Made by a program: the position numbers and the translations under genes. Source: Mediterraneibacter glycyrrhizinilyticus (lineage in GTDB: Bacteria; Bacillota; Clostridia; Lachnospirales; Lachnospiraceae). Taken from it: a stretch of 64,000 nt of DNA. Below the pieces are notes generated by a model. That model saw only the letters and a list, made by a program, of their open reading frames with translations. It was not told the DNA's origin and did not search any database. Shown in pieces: positions 1 to 7,841 of this stretch; position 1 is the first letter of the stretch; the number at the start of each line of letters is the position of its first letter. Where the stretch lies: positions 1 to 64,000 of the forward strand of contig NZ_JACJLR010000006.1 of the NCBI RefSeq assembly GCF_016902345.1, written 5' to 3'.

Positions 1-146
1 GATGGATTATATAGGATATTTTGGAAATATTAAATTCCACGTCTTGATTTAGAAACAGTAAATTCCATACTCAGAGAAAAAAGGGTGGAATTTAGTTTTG
101 CAATCGACGCTTTTCAGATATTTTTATATTTATTTCGAAAATCATC
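1..146. other. Non-coding left edge with a terminator-like inverted repeat
   Basis: No gene is visible here. TAAATTCCAC at 31-40 pairs with GTGGAATTTA at 85-94, with an additional copy of the first arm (one base different) at 59-68; a short T-rich run follows. This could be the terminator of a gene lying left of the window. Confidence 0.35.
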
Positions 147-197
147 TTGACATCTCACATTTTTTGTATTATATTTTAATTACAGTAATCGTTATCA
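147..197 (+). promoter_or_regulatory. perR promoter with Fur/PerR-type box
   Basis: A near-consensus promoter is visible: TTGACA at 147-152, a 17-bp spacer and TATATT at 170-175. Directly after it, CAGTAATCGTTATCA at 183-197 matches about 10 of 14 informative positions of the 7-1-7 Fur/PerR box (TGATAATnATTATCA, read on the other strand). Its place at the expected transcription start suggests self-repression by the regulator encoded just downstream. The box assignment is inference. Confidence 0.65.
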
Positions 198-246
198 TTA
201 TTGTTTTAATAACGGTTCTCATTTAGAAATGAAAGGGGGATTCCCA

Positions 247-642
247 TTGGCATCTTTAAAGTACAGTAGGCAACGAGAATCCATCAAACATTACCTGATG
301 ACAACCAAAATGCATCCGACAGCTGACGAAGTTTATATGCATGTGAAGAGAGAATTTCCTAATATAAGTCTGGGTACAGTATATCGAAACCTAAACCTCC
401 TCACAGACATTGGCGAGGCAGTCAAAATCACAACTCCTAACGGAGGCGACAGATTTGACGGAAGGATTGAACCGCACAATCACTTTTTGTGTACAAAGTG
501 CGGACGGTTACTGGACCTGGAGCTCGATATGCAGAGTATAGAAGAAGTCAACCGCCTGGCTGCGGAGAGTTTTGACGGAATCATCACATCCAGCTCCACT
601 TTATTTTATGGTGAATGCAGTGACTGCATTAAAAGGTCATAG
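247..642 (+). CDS. perR: Fur-family peroxide-type regulator (PerR-like)
   Basis: This is a Fur-family metal-dependent repressor of about 131 residues. An N-terminal winged helix ([11 protein letters not shown]... with the recognition part around [13 protein letters not shown]) is followed by a metal-binding dimerisation domain with the [10 protein letters not shown] motif and a terminal CSDC pair, the usual CxxC...CxxC structural zinc site. The order of genes, regulator then two rubrerythrins, is the classical anaerobe peroxide-defence arrangement and argues for PerR rather than Fur or Zur. The first in-frame ATG (229) lies inside the ribosome binding site AAAGGGGG at 232-239, so the TTG at 247, seven bases downstream, is the likely start. 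It probably controls itself and the genes after it through the box at 183-197. Confidence 0.85.
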   Translation: MASLKYSRQRESIKHYLMTTKMHPTADEVYMHVKREFPNISLGTVYRNLNLLTDIGEAVKITTPNGGDRFDGRIEPHNHFLCTKCGRLLDLELDMQSIEEVNRLAAESFDGIITSSSTLFYGECSDCIKRS

Positions 643-676
643 CAAATATATTCAAAAAGAAAAGGAGATCAGAACT

Positions 677-1219
677 ATGAAAAAATTTGTATGTACAGTA
701 TGTGGTTATGTTTACGAGGGAGAGGCTGCACCGGCTGAATGTCCGGTATGCCATGCACCGGCTGAGAAATTCAAAGAGCAGACAGGCGACAGAGAGTGGG
801 CTGCTGAGCACGTTGTAGGTGTTGCTCAGGGCGTAAGCGAAGACATCCTTGCAGACTTAAGAGCAAACTTTGAAGGTGAGTGCTCTGAGGTTGGTATGTA
901 TCTTGCAATGGCAAGAGTTGCTCACAGAGAAGGATATCCGGAGATCGGTCTGTACTGGGAGAAAGCAGCTTACGAAGAGGCTGAGCATGCCGCTAAGTTT
1001 GCAGAGCTTCTTGGTGAGGTCGTAACAGACAGCACAAAGAAAAACCTGGAGATGCGTGTAGAAGCTGAGAACGGCGCTACAGCTGGTAAGTTTGATCTTG
1101 CAAAACGTGCAAAAGCTGCTAACCTTGACGCGATCCACGATACAGTACACGAGATGGCAAGAGACGAGGCTCGTCACGGAAAAGCTTTCGAAGGTCTTCT
1201 GAAGAGATACTTCGGCTAA
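677..1219 (+). CDS. Reverse-type rubrerythrin (N-terminal rubredoxin, C-terminal ferritin-like)
   Basis: This 180-residue protein begins with a rubredoxin-like iron site ([10 protein letters not shown] at residues 5-14, then CPVCHAP near residue 22) and continues with a four-helix ferritin-like diiron domain, where the ExxxH ligands [11 protein letters not shown] and [11 protein letters not shown] can be seen. This domain order is the reverse of classical rubrerythrin and matches the reverse rubrerythrin/NADH peroxidase group that reduces hydrogen peroxide in the cytoplasm of anaerobes. The start at 677 is preceded by AAAGGAG at 661-667. It lies 34 bases after perR and is probably cotranscribed with it. 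A terminator follows at 1270. Confidence 0.88.
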   Translation: MKKFVCTVCGYVYEGEAAPAECPVCHAPAEKFKEQTGDREWAAEHVVGVAQGVSEDILADLRANFEGECSEVGMYLAMARVAHREGYPEIGLYWEKAAYEEAEHAAKFAELLGEVVTDSTKKNLEMRVEAENGATAGKFDLAKRAKAANLDAIHDTVHEMARDEARHGKAFEGLLKRYFG

Positions 1220-1269
1220 TTTCTGAATATAAGCAGAACCACAGTTTTAATATTTTATAATAACAACGC

Positions 1270-1317
1270 GGACTGTCTTTGAGAATCAAATAGTTCTTCC
1301 CGAAGGCAGTCCTTTTT
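1270..1317 (+). terminator. Rho-independent terminator after the first rubrerythrin
   Basis: GGACTGTCTT (1270-1279) pairs with GAAGGCAGTCC (1302-1312) and is followed by TTTTT. It separates the two rubrerythrins, so the second would depend on read-through or on a weak promoter inside the 120-base gap. Confidence 0.75.
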
Positions 1318-1340
1318 ACTTATTTAAGGAGGTATGTAAC

Positions 1341-1877
1341 ATGTCTAAATATGCAGGAACAAAAACTGAGCAGAATCTTATGGAAGCATTTTCCGGTGAG
1401 TCACAGGCAAGGAACAAATACACCTATTATGCATCTGTTGCAAGAAAAGCCGGGTTTGTACAGATGGCAAACATTTTTGAGGAGACAGCGAACCAGGAGA
1501 AAGAGCACGCAAAGATGTGGTTCAAAGAGTTCCACGGAATCGGAAATGTGGAGGAAAATCTTGTTGACGCTGCTGCCGGCGAGAACTATGAGTGGACAGA
1601 TATGTACAAAAGAATGGCTGAGGAAGCAGACGCTGAAGGCTTTACAGAACTGGCTGCAAAATTCCGCGGCGTTGCCGAAGTCGAGGCTGCTCACGAGAAA
1701 CGCTACCAGAGACTGCTGGACCACTATCGCGAAGGTAAGACCTTTAAAGATGACGCGCCGCTTGGGTGGAAATGCGGAAACTGCGGATACATCTACGAGG
1801 GGGACGAGGCGCCGGAAGTTTGCCCGGTATGCGCTCACCCGAAGGCTTACTTTGAGAGAAAAGCTGAGAACTACTAA
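1341..1877 (+). CDS. rbr: Classical rubrerythrin
   Basis: This 178-residue protein has the classical order: a ferritin-like diiron domain first ([20 protein letters not shown], then [12 protein letters not shown] and [10 protein letters not shown] with ExxH ligands), then a C-terminal rubredoxin domain ([12 protein letters not shown] at about residues 142-153 and CPVCAHPK near 165). It acts as a cytoplasmic peroxidase in oxidative stress defence of anaerobes. A strong ribosome binding site, AAGGAGG, precedes the ATG at 1341. Together with the reverse-type protein just upstream it gives the cell two rubrerythrin architectures side by side. Confidence 0.93.
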   Translation: MSKYAGTKTEQNLMEAFSGESQARNKYTYYASVARKAGFVQMANIFEETANQEKEHAKMWFKEFHGIGNVEENLVDAAAGENYEWTDMYKRMAEEADAEGFTELAAKFRGVAEVEAAHEKRYQRLLDHYREGKTFKDDAPLGWKCGNCGYIYEGDEAPEVCPVCAHPKAYFERKAENY

Positions 1878-1941
1878 TCCACTGTTGATCACAAATTTTC
1901 CTGTTGGAGGCATCCGCTTTCGGATCCTCCGCAGACTGATA

Positions 1942-1980
1942 AGAGCGTCACGGATCTACATCCGCGGCGCTCTCGTTGTT
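1942..1980. terminator. Convergent hairpin between rubrerythrin and the GIY-YIG gene
   Basis: AGAGCG (1942-1947) pairs with CGCTCT (1968-1973), with an inner GGAT/ATCC pairing, followed by a T-rich stretch. It overlaps the stop of the minus-strand GIY-YIG gene. A second hairpin without T-run (GGAGG...CCTCC, 1906-1930) lies just before it. Together they probably end transcription from both sides. Confidence 0.5.
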
Positions 1981-2217
1981 TGAATCGATCAGTCTCTGCT
2001 TCCTCTGCCGGGGCATTTGCTTGATCTCATACTCCCGGCGCATGGCTTCTTCTTTTGTACAAAATTCTTCGTAATATACCAGGATGACAGGACGCCGGGA
2101 TTTCGTATATTTTGCGCCCTTCCCGCTGTTATGGGCACTAATTCTTTTTTCCAGATCATTGGTCCATCCGGTATAAAAAGTCCCGTCGCTGCATTTCACG
2201 ATGTACGTATAGTTCAT
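1948..2217 (-). CDS. GIY-YIG nuclease-domain protein (YhbQ/UPF0213 type)
   Basis: A small 89-residue protein consisting only of a GIY-YIG endonuclease-like domain: YTYIVKCSDGTFYTGWTND contains the YxY...YTG version of the motif (residues 3-19), followed by RISAHNSGKGAKYTKSRRP with the conserved Arg and the RRP stretch, and later YEEFCTKEEAMRREYEIK with the Glu. This is the stand-alone bacterial YhbQ-like family of uncertain physiological role, possibly DNA repair. The ATG at 2217 follows GGAGG with eight bases between. It stands alone, convergent with the rubrerythrin gene. Confidence 0.85.
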   Translation of the reverse strand: MNYTYIVKCSDGTFYTGWTNDLEKRISAHNSGKGAKYTKSRRPVILVYYEEFCTKEEAMRREYEIKQMPRQRKQRLIDSNNESAADVDP

Positions 2218-2309
2218 AGCTACAGCCTCCGGTATGTACTTTATCCCATTCCGCAGGATTTTTCAATCTTATCACCTAAGATTTTTAATTTTCATTCCGT
2301 AGCATTTCC

Positions 2310-2509
2310 CCCGTGCCAGCTCGATTCCGCTTCGCTTCATCTCGCTGCGGGCTTTCGCCCTATGGAAAAAGAGAGAGGAGACTCTGGGGGAAAGCAAGCT
2401 CCTAACCGTCCGCATTTCCCCGTGCCAGCTCGATTCCGCTCCGCTTCATCTCGCTGCGGGCTTTCGCCCTATGGAAAAAGAGAGAGGAGACTCTGGGGGA
2501 AAGCAAGCT
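2310..2509 (-). repeat. Tandem 109-bp duplication of a structured intergenic repeat
   Basis: Two nearly identical copies lie one after another with a period of 109 bases (compare the CCCTATGG at 2358-2365 and 2467-2474). Read on the minus strand each copy contains CCATAGGGCGAAAGCCC, a GGGC-GAAA-GCCC hairpin with a GNRA loop, then GCAGCGAGATGAAGCG and GCGGAATCGAGCTGGCACGG. The same beginning and end, with a different middle, occur at 29238-29297, so this is a dispersed repeat family. No reading frame explains it. Confidence 0.7.
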
Positions 2510-2538
2510 CTCCCCCAGAGTCTCCCCTCTCTTTTTCC
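2473..2538. terminator. 28-bp inverted repeat downstream of spoIIQ
   Basis: Bases 2473-2500 pair with 2511-2538 over 28 positions with a single mismatch, around a 10-base loop; one arm is the end of the repeat described at 2310-2509. Read from the minus strand it begins 14 bases after the stop of the SpoIIQ-like gene and its second arm ends in CTCTTTTT, so it can end that transcript. The same T-run also lies at its other end for plus-strand transcription. Confidence 0.65.
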
Positions 2539-2551
2539 GCACGGCTCAATG

Positions 2552-3325
2552 CTATTCCATAAAATTGGTGGGGTCTACTGGTTCTCCGTCTTTGAGTATT
2601 TGGAAGTAGAGGTTTGGTCCCTCTACGCTGTAATATTTTGTGGGCTCGTTCAGAACACCCAGAGTTTCACCGGAAGCTACATAGTCGCCTATTGCCACCA
2701 GCACATCGGTAAGCTGTCCATAAACTGCTGTATAGCCGTTTCCCATATCGAGAGTCACTGTTGTCCCTGTCTGTGCCGTCTCTTCAATATTGGTCACGAT
2801 CCCGGCCGCGGACGCAGCGATCGTTTCCCCCACTTCACCGCCGATGATCAGTGCCGGATTGTATTTATACTGCTCCAAAGTGGAAAAAAACACGGTCTGA
2901 TCCATACTGTATCCAATGAGTACCGCGCCGCTTGCCGGCCATGTAAGAGTACTTTCTTCACTGAACCATACATCTGCCTCCGAGGCAGTTCCTGATGCTT
3001 CCGCATCGTCTGTGGCAGCTGTGTTTTCTTCTGGCTGGTCCTCTTCCTGCATCTGTGCCTGTTCTTCCGTCTCAGGATCTGATTCTCCATCAGCTCCTTC
3101 GCCCGCTTCAGGCTGCACGATCTCATCCGCTGTCGCCTCTTCACTGTTATCTTCTGTCAGACTTTCTGCCTGTTCGTCAGCTTTCGCCACCTGCTCATCG
3201 ATCTGGCTTTGATAATTGTTGAATGTATATGCCCCAACCATTGCTATGACTGCAACAAAGCAGATCACGATACCGACCGCAGCGCCTTTTCCTCTCAGAA
3301 AGGAAGGCTTTTCATTTTTATTCAT
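2552..3325 (-). CDS. spoIIQ: SpoIIQ-like protein with degenerate LytM/M23 domain
   Basis: About 257 residues: a short cytoplasmic end, one membrane segment (GAAVGIVICFVAVIAMVGAY, roughly residues 14-33), a Gln/Glu-rich coiled and acidic linker (about 35-120), then an M23/LytM-like beta domain to the end. In Clostridia and Bacillus, SpoIIQ sits in the forespore membrane and pairs with SpoIIIAH across the engulfment septum. The metal ligands of M23 peptidases are absent: the usual HxxxD, HxH and HLHF positions read YNPALIIGG, VYGQL and NLYFQI, so no endopeptidase activity is expected. The neighbour upstream is spoIID, a common clostridial arrangement. The start at 3325 is chosen because AGAGG lies eight bases before it; the earlier GTG/ATG codons overlap that site. 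Confidence 0.8.
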   Translation of the reverse strand: MNKNEKPSFLRGKGAAVGIVICFVAVIAMVGAYTFNNYQSQIDEQVAKADEQAESLTEDNSEEATADEIVQPEAGEGADGESDPETEEQAQMQEEDQPEENTAATDDAEASGTASEADVWFSEESTLTWPASGAVLIGYSMDQTVFFSTLEQYKYNPALIIGGEVGETIAASAAGIVTNIEETAQTGTTVTLDMGNGYTAVYGQLTDVLVAIGDYVASGETLGVLNEPTKYYSVEGPNLYFQILKDGEPVDPTNFME

Positions 3326-3411
3326 AATCATCACCTCTGGCTATATCTTTGCCAGAAATAAGACACGTTATTCTTATTTTGGATAATCTGTCTGGTATTT
3401 CTGATCTTTTT

Positions 3412-4401
3412 TCAAAGAAGTTCTGTCTCCTGTATCTCCCTGTTTATCGTCGTCCCTCCAAAGAAAAAATTCAGGATCTCTTCGCATGTACCCCCTTCCT
3501 TTGCCATCTCATTGGCTGTCCACTGGCTCATCCCCAGCCCGTGTCCGTTCCCTGTTGCAGTGATCTGCAGATCGTCCCCGCTCTCGCTGAATGAAAATGC
3601 GCTGGAGGAAAGAGACAGGGCATCTCTGAACTGATCCCCCGTGCATGTAGTCTGACCAATCCTCAGGCAGCTCACGTACCCTGCGGAATCCTTTTCCTGA
3701 ATCTCAAAATCAGAAAAAGAGTATCCTGCTTCAGCCTGTTCTGCTCCCTCTTCTGCCACAAGAAAATCCCGGCACAGTTTCTGAATCTCTTCATATGAAA
3801 AAGTATAACTGTGTATTTCATCCTCCGCTTCCTTGTCAAGGGGACATTCTTTTACTTTCAGATACGGGTAATCACTGTTTCCGGTAACCTCCTCAGCGCT
3901 TCTGGTCATCCCGGCACTGGACTGGTGAAACGGCGTCCAGGCATATGTTTCATCGTAAAACAGGACCATATCATCTGTTGCTTCCACGGCATCCAAGTAA
4001 TTCCCATAGTATTCCTCAAACTCCTCTTTCCCCCATATTGTCTCCATCTCGCTCATGCTCATATAATTCTCTGACAGGACTTTATCCTCCGATTTTTCCA
4101 GTTCTCTGTACAGACTGGTCCGAATCAGGACTGTCTGCGCTTTCAGAGCTTCCATTTCGTAACCCCCCGGCATTTCCTTTGCCAGAATCCCTGCAAGGTA
4201 TTCTGTCCATTTCACCTCGCTGACCTGCTCTTTGCCGTCATCTTTCTCTGTTTTTACTGTGACATAGGGAGCATTTTCTGCACTTCCCAGTCTTGTCTGC
4301 GCTCCGTTTACAAAGACTGATACAATGTAAGGGAAAAGAATCAGAATGATCAGAAATGAGAATAAAGATTTCAGTTTCTGCTTTATGATATATCGACTCA
4401 T
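3412..4401 (-). CDS. spoIID: Stage II sporulation protein D (SpoIID/LytB)
   Basis: A 329-residue membrane-anchored SpoIID homologue. An N-terminal membrane segment (SLFSFLIILILFPYIVSVFV, about residues 14-33) is followed by the SpoIID domain with LAGILAKEMPGGYEMEALKAQ, which contains the conserved Glu of the lytic transglycosylase site, and GNGHGLGMSQWTANEMAKEG near the end, typical for the family. SpoIID degrades septal peptidoglycan during engulfment in the mother cell. The longer frame upstream (to 4527) lacks a ribosome binding site and overlaps the preceding gene; GGAGGG nine bases before 4401 decides the start. That site lies inside a 12-bp hairpin (4408-4437). Confidence 0.88.
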   Translation of the reverse strand: MSRYIIKQKLKSLFSFLIILILFPYIVSVFVNGAQTRLGSAENAPYVTVKTEKDDGKEQVSEVKWTEYLAGILAKEMPGGYEMEALKAQTVLIRTSLYRELEKSEDKVLSENYMSMSEMETIWGKEEFEEYYGNYLDAVEATDDMVLFYDETYAWTPFHQSSAGMTRSAEEVTGNSDYPYLKVKECPLDKEAEDEIHSYTFSYEEIQKLCRDFLVAEEGAEQAEAGYSFSDFEIQEKDSAGYVSCLRIGQTTCTGDQFRDALSLSSSAFSFSESGDDLQITATGNGHGLGMSQWTANEMAKEGGTCEEILNFFFGGTTINREIQETELL

Positions 4402-4407
4402 AGAAAC

Positions 4408-4437
4408 AGCCCTCCATATTTTATCATATGAAGGGCT
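4408..4437 (-). promoter_or_regulatory. Hairpin covering the spoIID ribosome binding site, with a sporulation -10-like motif
   Basis: On the minus strand AGCCCTTCATAT pairs over 12 bp (one G-U) with ATATGGAGGGCT around a six-base loop. The second arm contains the GGAGGG ribosome binding site of spoIID. CATATGAT in the first arm and loop (4423-4430) resembles the -10 element of mother-cell sporulation sigma factors (CATAnnnT); the expected -35 is weak. A transcript from there would start inside the loop or second arm and leave the site open, whereas read-through RNA from glgP would hide it. The pairing is seen; the regulatory reading is inference. Confidence 0.5.
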
Positions 4438-4471
4438 GACCTGATGTAGAACGTCTTGTCCGCGTTCTCTC

Positions 4472-5353
4472 TTATTCTGTTTTATTTTCCGGATCCGGCT
4501 GAGCGCTGTCCTGTACTTCCGGTGCATCTGCCGGCATCGGCTGTTCTGACACCGGCGCTTCCGGTGCAGCTGGCGGTACCGGCTGTCCTGCCATCGGCGC
4601 TTCCGGTGCGGCTGGCGGTACCGGCTGTCCCATTCCCGGTGTAGTCGGCGGTACAGTATAACCAGGATAGACTGGCTGCACCGGCGGAGGCGTCAGCCTC
4701 GGTTCCATTCCCGGATTAAAGTCGCGGTTGCGGAGCGCAAACATGCAGAACGACTCATACAGCGGTACAAGTGAAGACAGGACCGAATGTGCGATCGCCA
4801 TATTGCGAGTCGTAAACCTGCCATAAATCTGGAAGTTGATCAGTGCCGTTAATACTCCATAGACCGCCTGATAGAAAATTGCACCCACTGCCAGCAGAAG
4901 GAGCAGAATCACAAGCACAAACACAGTACCTCCACCTATGGACGGACTGCTGTAGCCCCCATAGGAATATGATATTCCCGACAGGATCCCGACTCCGAGC
5001 ACAGCAACAAAGATAAAGTAAAATATAAAACCTGCAATTCCTGAGATGATCGGAAGCACCAGCTTCCACACCCCCGGGGACTTTATCTGCTTCGTTTTCA
5101 GCGGAATCGTTCCTGCAAGATCGCCATGCATATATTTTCTTGCAAACGGAATAAAAGCAAGCCAGGGATAATTTTTCCCCATTCTTTTTCCAATCGTATA
5201 GAGGCCGATTCCGCGGAAGAGATATTCCACGATCCAAAAGATCAGTGCCACTATGATTATGATAAGATAGATCGACATGATCGCGGCAAAAAGGGAATCC
5301 GACATTCCCGATTCTACCGGGTATTCATAATTATACTCATAAGCGTATTCCAT
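4472..5353 (-). CDS. Multi-pass membrane protein with proline-rich C-terminal repeats
   Basis: A 293-residue protein I cannot assign to a named family. The N terminus is Tyr/Glu rich (MEYAYEYNYEYPVE), followed by about four to five hydrophobic segments: AAIMSIYLIIIIVALIFWIV (about 23-43), a second around VLPIISGIAGFIFYFIFVAV (about 97-118), a Gly/Ser/Tyr-rich loop and TVFVLVILLLLLAVGAIFY (about 144-163). The last 75 residues are Pro/Ala rich and hold a repeated GQPVPPAAPEAP unit followed by an acidic end, suggesting an extended cytoplasmic or surface tail. Clostridial genes of this kind are often left as hypothetical membrane proteins. It lies between glgP (10 bases) and spoIID, with AGGAGG before its ATG. 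Confidence 0.6.
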   Translation of the reverse strand: MEYAYEYNYEYPVESGMSDSLFAAIMSIYLIIIIVALIFWIVEYLFRGIGLYTIGKRMGKNYPWLAFIPFARKYMHGDLAGTIPLKTKQIKSPGVWKLVLPIISGIAGFIFYFIFVAVLGVGILSGISYSYGGYSSPSIGGGTVFVLVILLLLLAVGAIFYQAVYGVLTALINFQIYGRFTTRNMAIAHSVLSSLVPLYESFCMFALRNRDFNPGMEPRLTPPPVQPVYPGYTVPPTTPGMGQPVPPAAPEAPMAGQPVPPAAPEAPVSEQPMPADAPEVQDSAQPDPENKTE

Positions 5354-5362
5354 AAAATCCTC

Positions 5363-7837
5363 CTAGTCTTCCTGCCCGGACGGGACCTCAACCTTCTTCA
5401 GTTTCCAGATATCCTCCACATATTCTTCGATCGTTCTGTCTGAGGAGAACTTGCCGCTGCATGCAGTCTGCATCATTGCCATCCTGGACCATCTGTTCTG
5501 ATCTCTGTACGCTTCTTCCACTCTCTTCTGAGCATCTGCATAAGAACGGAAATCTTTCAGGATAAAGTACATATCCGCTCTGTCCGTGCTCTGTGTGTTG
5601 AGCAGTGAATTGTAAAGGTTTTTGTACATATTGTGGTCGCCGTGGGAATATGTGCCGTCCATAAGCTGATCCACAACTCTCTTGAGCTCCCAGTCATTGA
5701 AGTAGATATCCTGCGGATTGTATCCGCCGTTGTTCTCGTAGTTGATGACTTCTTCTGAGCTCATTCCGAAGATGAACGCATTCTCCGCTCCGACTTCCTG
5801 AACGATCTCCACGTTCGCGCCGTCCATGGTTCCAAGCGTCGGCGCTCCGTTGAGCATGAACTTCATGTTTCCGGTACCGGACGCCTCCTTGGATGCTGTC
5901 GAGATCTGCTCGCTGACATCTGCCGCTGCGAAGATGATCTCTGCATTGGATACGCGGTAATCCTCAATAAATACGACTTTCAGTTTGCCGTTGATGCTCC
6001 TGTCATTGTTTACAACATCCGCTACGGAGTTGATCAGCTTGATCGTCTCTTTCGCCCTTAAATATCCTGCTGCCGCTTTCGCTCCGAAGATAAATGTTCT
6101 CGGATAGAAGGACATCTCCGGATGCTCTTTGATCTGATTGTACAGATACATGATATGCAGGATGTTCAGGAACTGACGTTTATACTCATGCAGACGTTTT
6201 ACCTGTACGTCAAAGATGGAACGCGGATCAACATCGATCCCGTTGTGCTCTTTGATATATTTCGCGAGACGTACTTTGTTCTTATACTTGATCTCCATGA
6301 ACTCGCGTCTTGCATTCTCATCATCCACATACGGTTTCAGTCTGGAGATCTGAGACAGGTCTGTGATCCATCCGTCTCCGATCTTGTCTGTGATCCAGTC
6401 AGCCAGGAGCGGATTTCCGTGCGCAAGGAAACGTCTCTGGGTGATACCGTTTGTCTTGTTGTTGAACTTCTCCGGCATCATCTCGTAGAAGTCTCTGAGC
6501 TGCTGTGTCTTCAGGATGTCTGTGTGAAGTCTTGCAACACCGTTTACGGAAAATCCTGCGATGATCGCCATGTTCGCCATGCGGACCTGACCGTCCATGA
6601 GGATCGCCATCTTCTTCACTTTGTGCTCATTGCCCGGATACATCTCGCGGACTTTGATAAGGAATCTGCGGTCGATCTCCTGCACGATCTGGTAGATACG
6701 CGGCAGGAGGCGGGAGAACAGATCAATCGGCCATTTCTCCAGCGCCTCGGCCATGATCGTGTGGTTCGTATATGCACAGGTCTTTGACGTCACATCCCAA
6801 GCTTCTTCCCAGCTTAATCCTTCCTCATCGATGAGAAGACGCATCAACTCCGGAACAGCCACAGTCGGATGTGTATCGTTCATCTGGATGACAACTTTCT
6901 CATGCAGTTTTCTGATATCGTTGTGTTTCTTCTTGTATTTCGCGATCAGCGCCTGAAGGCTGGCTGAGATGAAGAAATACTGCTGTTTCAGACGGAGCTC
7001 TTTTCCTGAGTAATGGTTATCGTTCGGGTAGAGCACGTCAACGATCAGTTTTGCAAGGTTCTCCTGCTCCACTGCCTTGTGATAGTTTCCTCTGTCAAAC
7101 TCATCCAGCTTGAAGTCTGTGATCGCCTTTGCATCCCATACACGAAGTGTGTTGACTACATGGTTGCCGTATCCGACGATCGGCATATCATACGGAATCG
7201 CAAGAACGGACTCGTAGTTTTCCTGGATGAACTTATCTTTTCCGGTCTCCGGGTCTTTCTCAAAACGGATGTTTCCGCCAAAGCGGACTTCCTTCGCATA
7301 CTCCTCTCTGCGGAGTTCAAAGGGATTGCCCTCCTTGAGCCAGTTGTCCGGAACTTCCACCTGATAACCGTCACGGATCTCCTGCTTGAACATACCGTAG
7401 CGGTAACGGATACCGCAGCCGTATGCCGGATAGTTCAGTGTTGCAAGGGAATCCAGGAAACATGCTGCAAGTCTTCCCAGACCACCGTTTCCGAGCGCCG
7501 CATCCGGCTCCTGGTCTTCGATCACGTTCAGATCGATGCCCATCTCGTCGAGCGCTTCTTTTACATCCTTGTAAACTGTCATATTGATGAGGTTGTTCCC
7601 CAGGGCACGGCCCATAAGGAACTCCATTGACATATAGTAAACTGTCTTTGCATCTGCCTCATCGTATGCTTTCTGTGTTGCGAACCAGTCATCAAAGATG
7701 ACGTCCTTCACCGCATAGGATACTGCCTGGAACATCTGCTGCGGAGTTGCTTCCTCGATCGTTTTTCTGTATAAAGTCCTGATATTGTCCTTTATCGTCT
7801 GCTTAAATGTTTCTTTCTCAAATCTTTTGCTGAACAT
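5363..7837 (-). CDS. glgP: Glycogen/maltodextrin phosphorylase
   Basis: An 824-residue GT35 phosphorylase, the usual length. It releases glucose-1-phosphate from alpha-1,4-glucans in the cytoplasm with pyridoxal phosphate. Visible landmarks are YYMSMEFLMGRALGNNL near the start, the EDQEPDAALGNGGLGRLAACF active-site stretch, and the cofactor-lysine region EASGTGNMKFMLNG (about residues 653-666). The start at 7837 follows GGAAGGAAG; the longer frame overlaps the end of ileS. Only four bases separate it from the ileS stop, so it is probably expressed from the T-box-controlled ileS transcript, an unexpected coupling of glycogen use to isoleucyl-tRNA charging. Confidence 0.95.
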   Translation of the reverse strand: MFSKRFEKETFKQTIKDNIRTLYRKTIEEATPQQMFQAVSYAVKDVIFDDWFATQKAYDEADAKTVYYMSMEFLMGRALGNNLINMTVYKDVKEALDEMGIDLNVIEDQEPDAALGNGGLGRLAACFLDSLATLNYPAYGCGIRYRYGMFKQEIRDGYQVEVPDNWLKEGNPFELRREEYAKEVRFGGNIRFEKDPETGKDKFIQENYESVLAIPYDMPIVGYGNHVVNTLRVWDAKAITDFKLDEFDRGNYHKAVEQENLAKLIVDVLYPNDNHYSGKELRLKQQYFFISASLQALIAKYKKKHNDIRKLHEKVVIQMNDTHPTVAVPELMRLLIDEEGLSWEEAWDVTSKTCAYTNHTIMAEALEKWPIDLFSRLLPRIYQIVQEIDRRFLIKVREMYPGNEHKVKKMAILMDGQVRMANMAIIAGFSVNGVARLHTDILKTQQLRDFYEMMPEKFNNKTNGITQRRFLAHGNPLLADWITDKIGDGWITDLSQISRLKPYVDDENARREFMEIKYKNKVRLAKYIKEHNGIDVDPRSIFDVQVKRLHEYKRQFLNILHIMYLYNQIKEHPEMSFYPRTFIFGAKAAAGYLRAKETIKLINSVADVVNNDRSINGKLKVVFIEDYRVSNAEIIFAAADVSEQISTASKEASGTGNMKFMLNGAPTLGTMDGANVEIVQEVGAENAFIFGMSSEEVINYENNGGYNPQDIYFNDWELKRVVDQLMDGTYSHGDHNMYKNLYNSLLNTQSTDRADMYFILKDFRSYADAQKRVEEAYRDQNRWSRMAMMQTACSGKFSSDRTIEEYVEDIWKLKKVEVPSGQED

Positions 7838-7841
7838 TGTT

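Noticed and set aside
2310-2509. Tandem repeat considered as a CRISPR array
   Set aside because: Only two long copies with a 109-bp period, no regular unique spacers and no cas genes.
2017-2995. Plus-strand frames over the tandem repeat and spoIIQ region
   Set aside because: They translate the intergenic repeat and the antisense of spoIIQ and have no protein family features.
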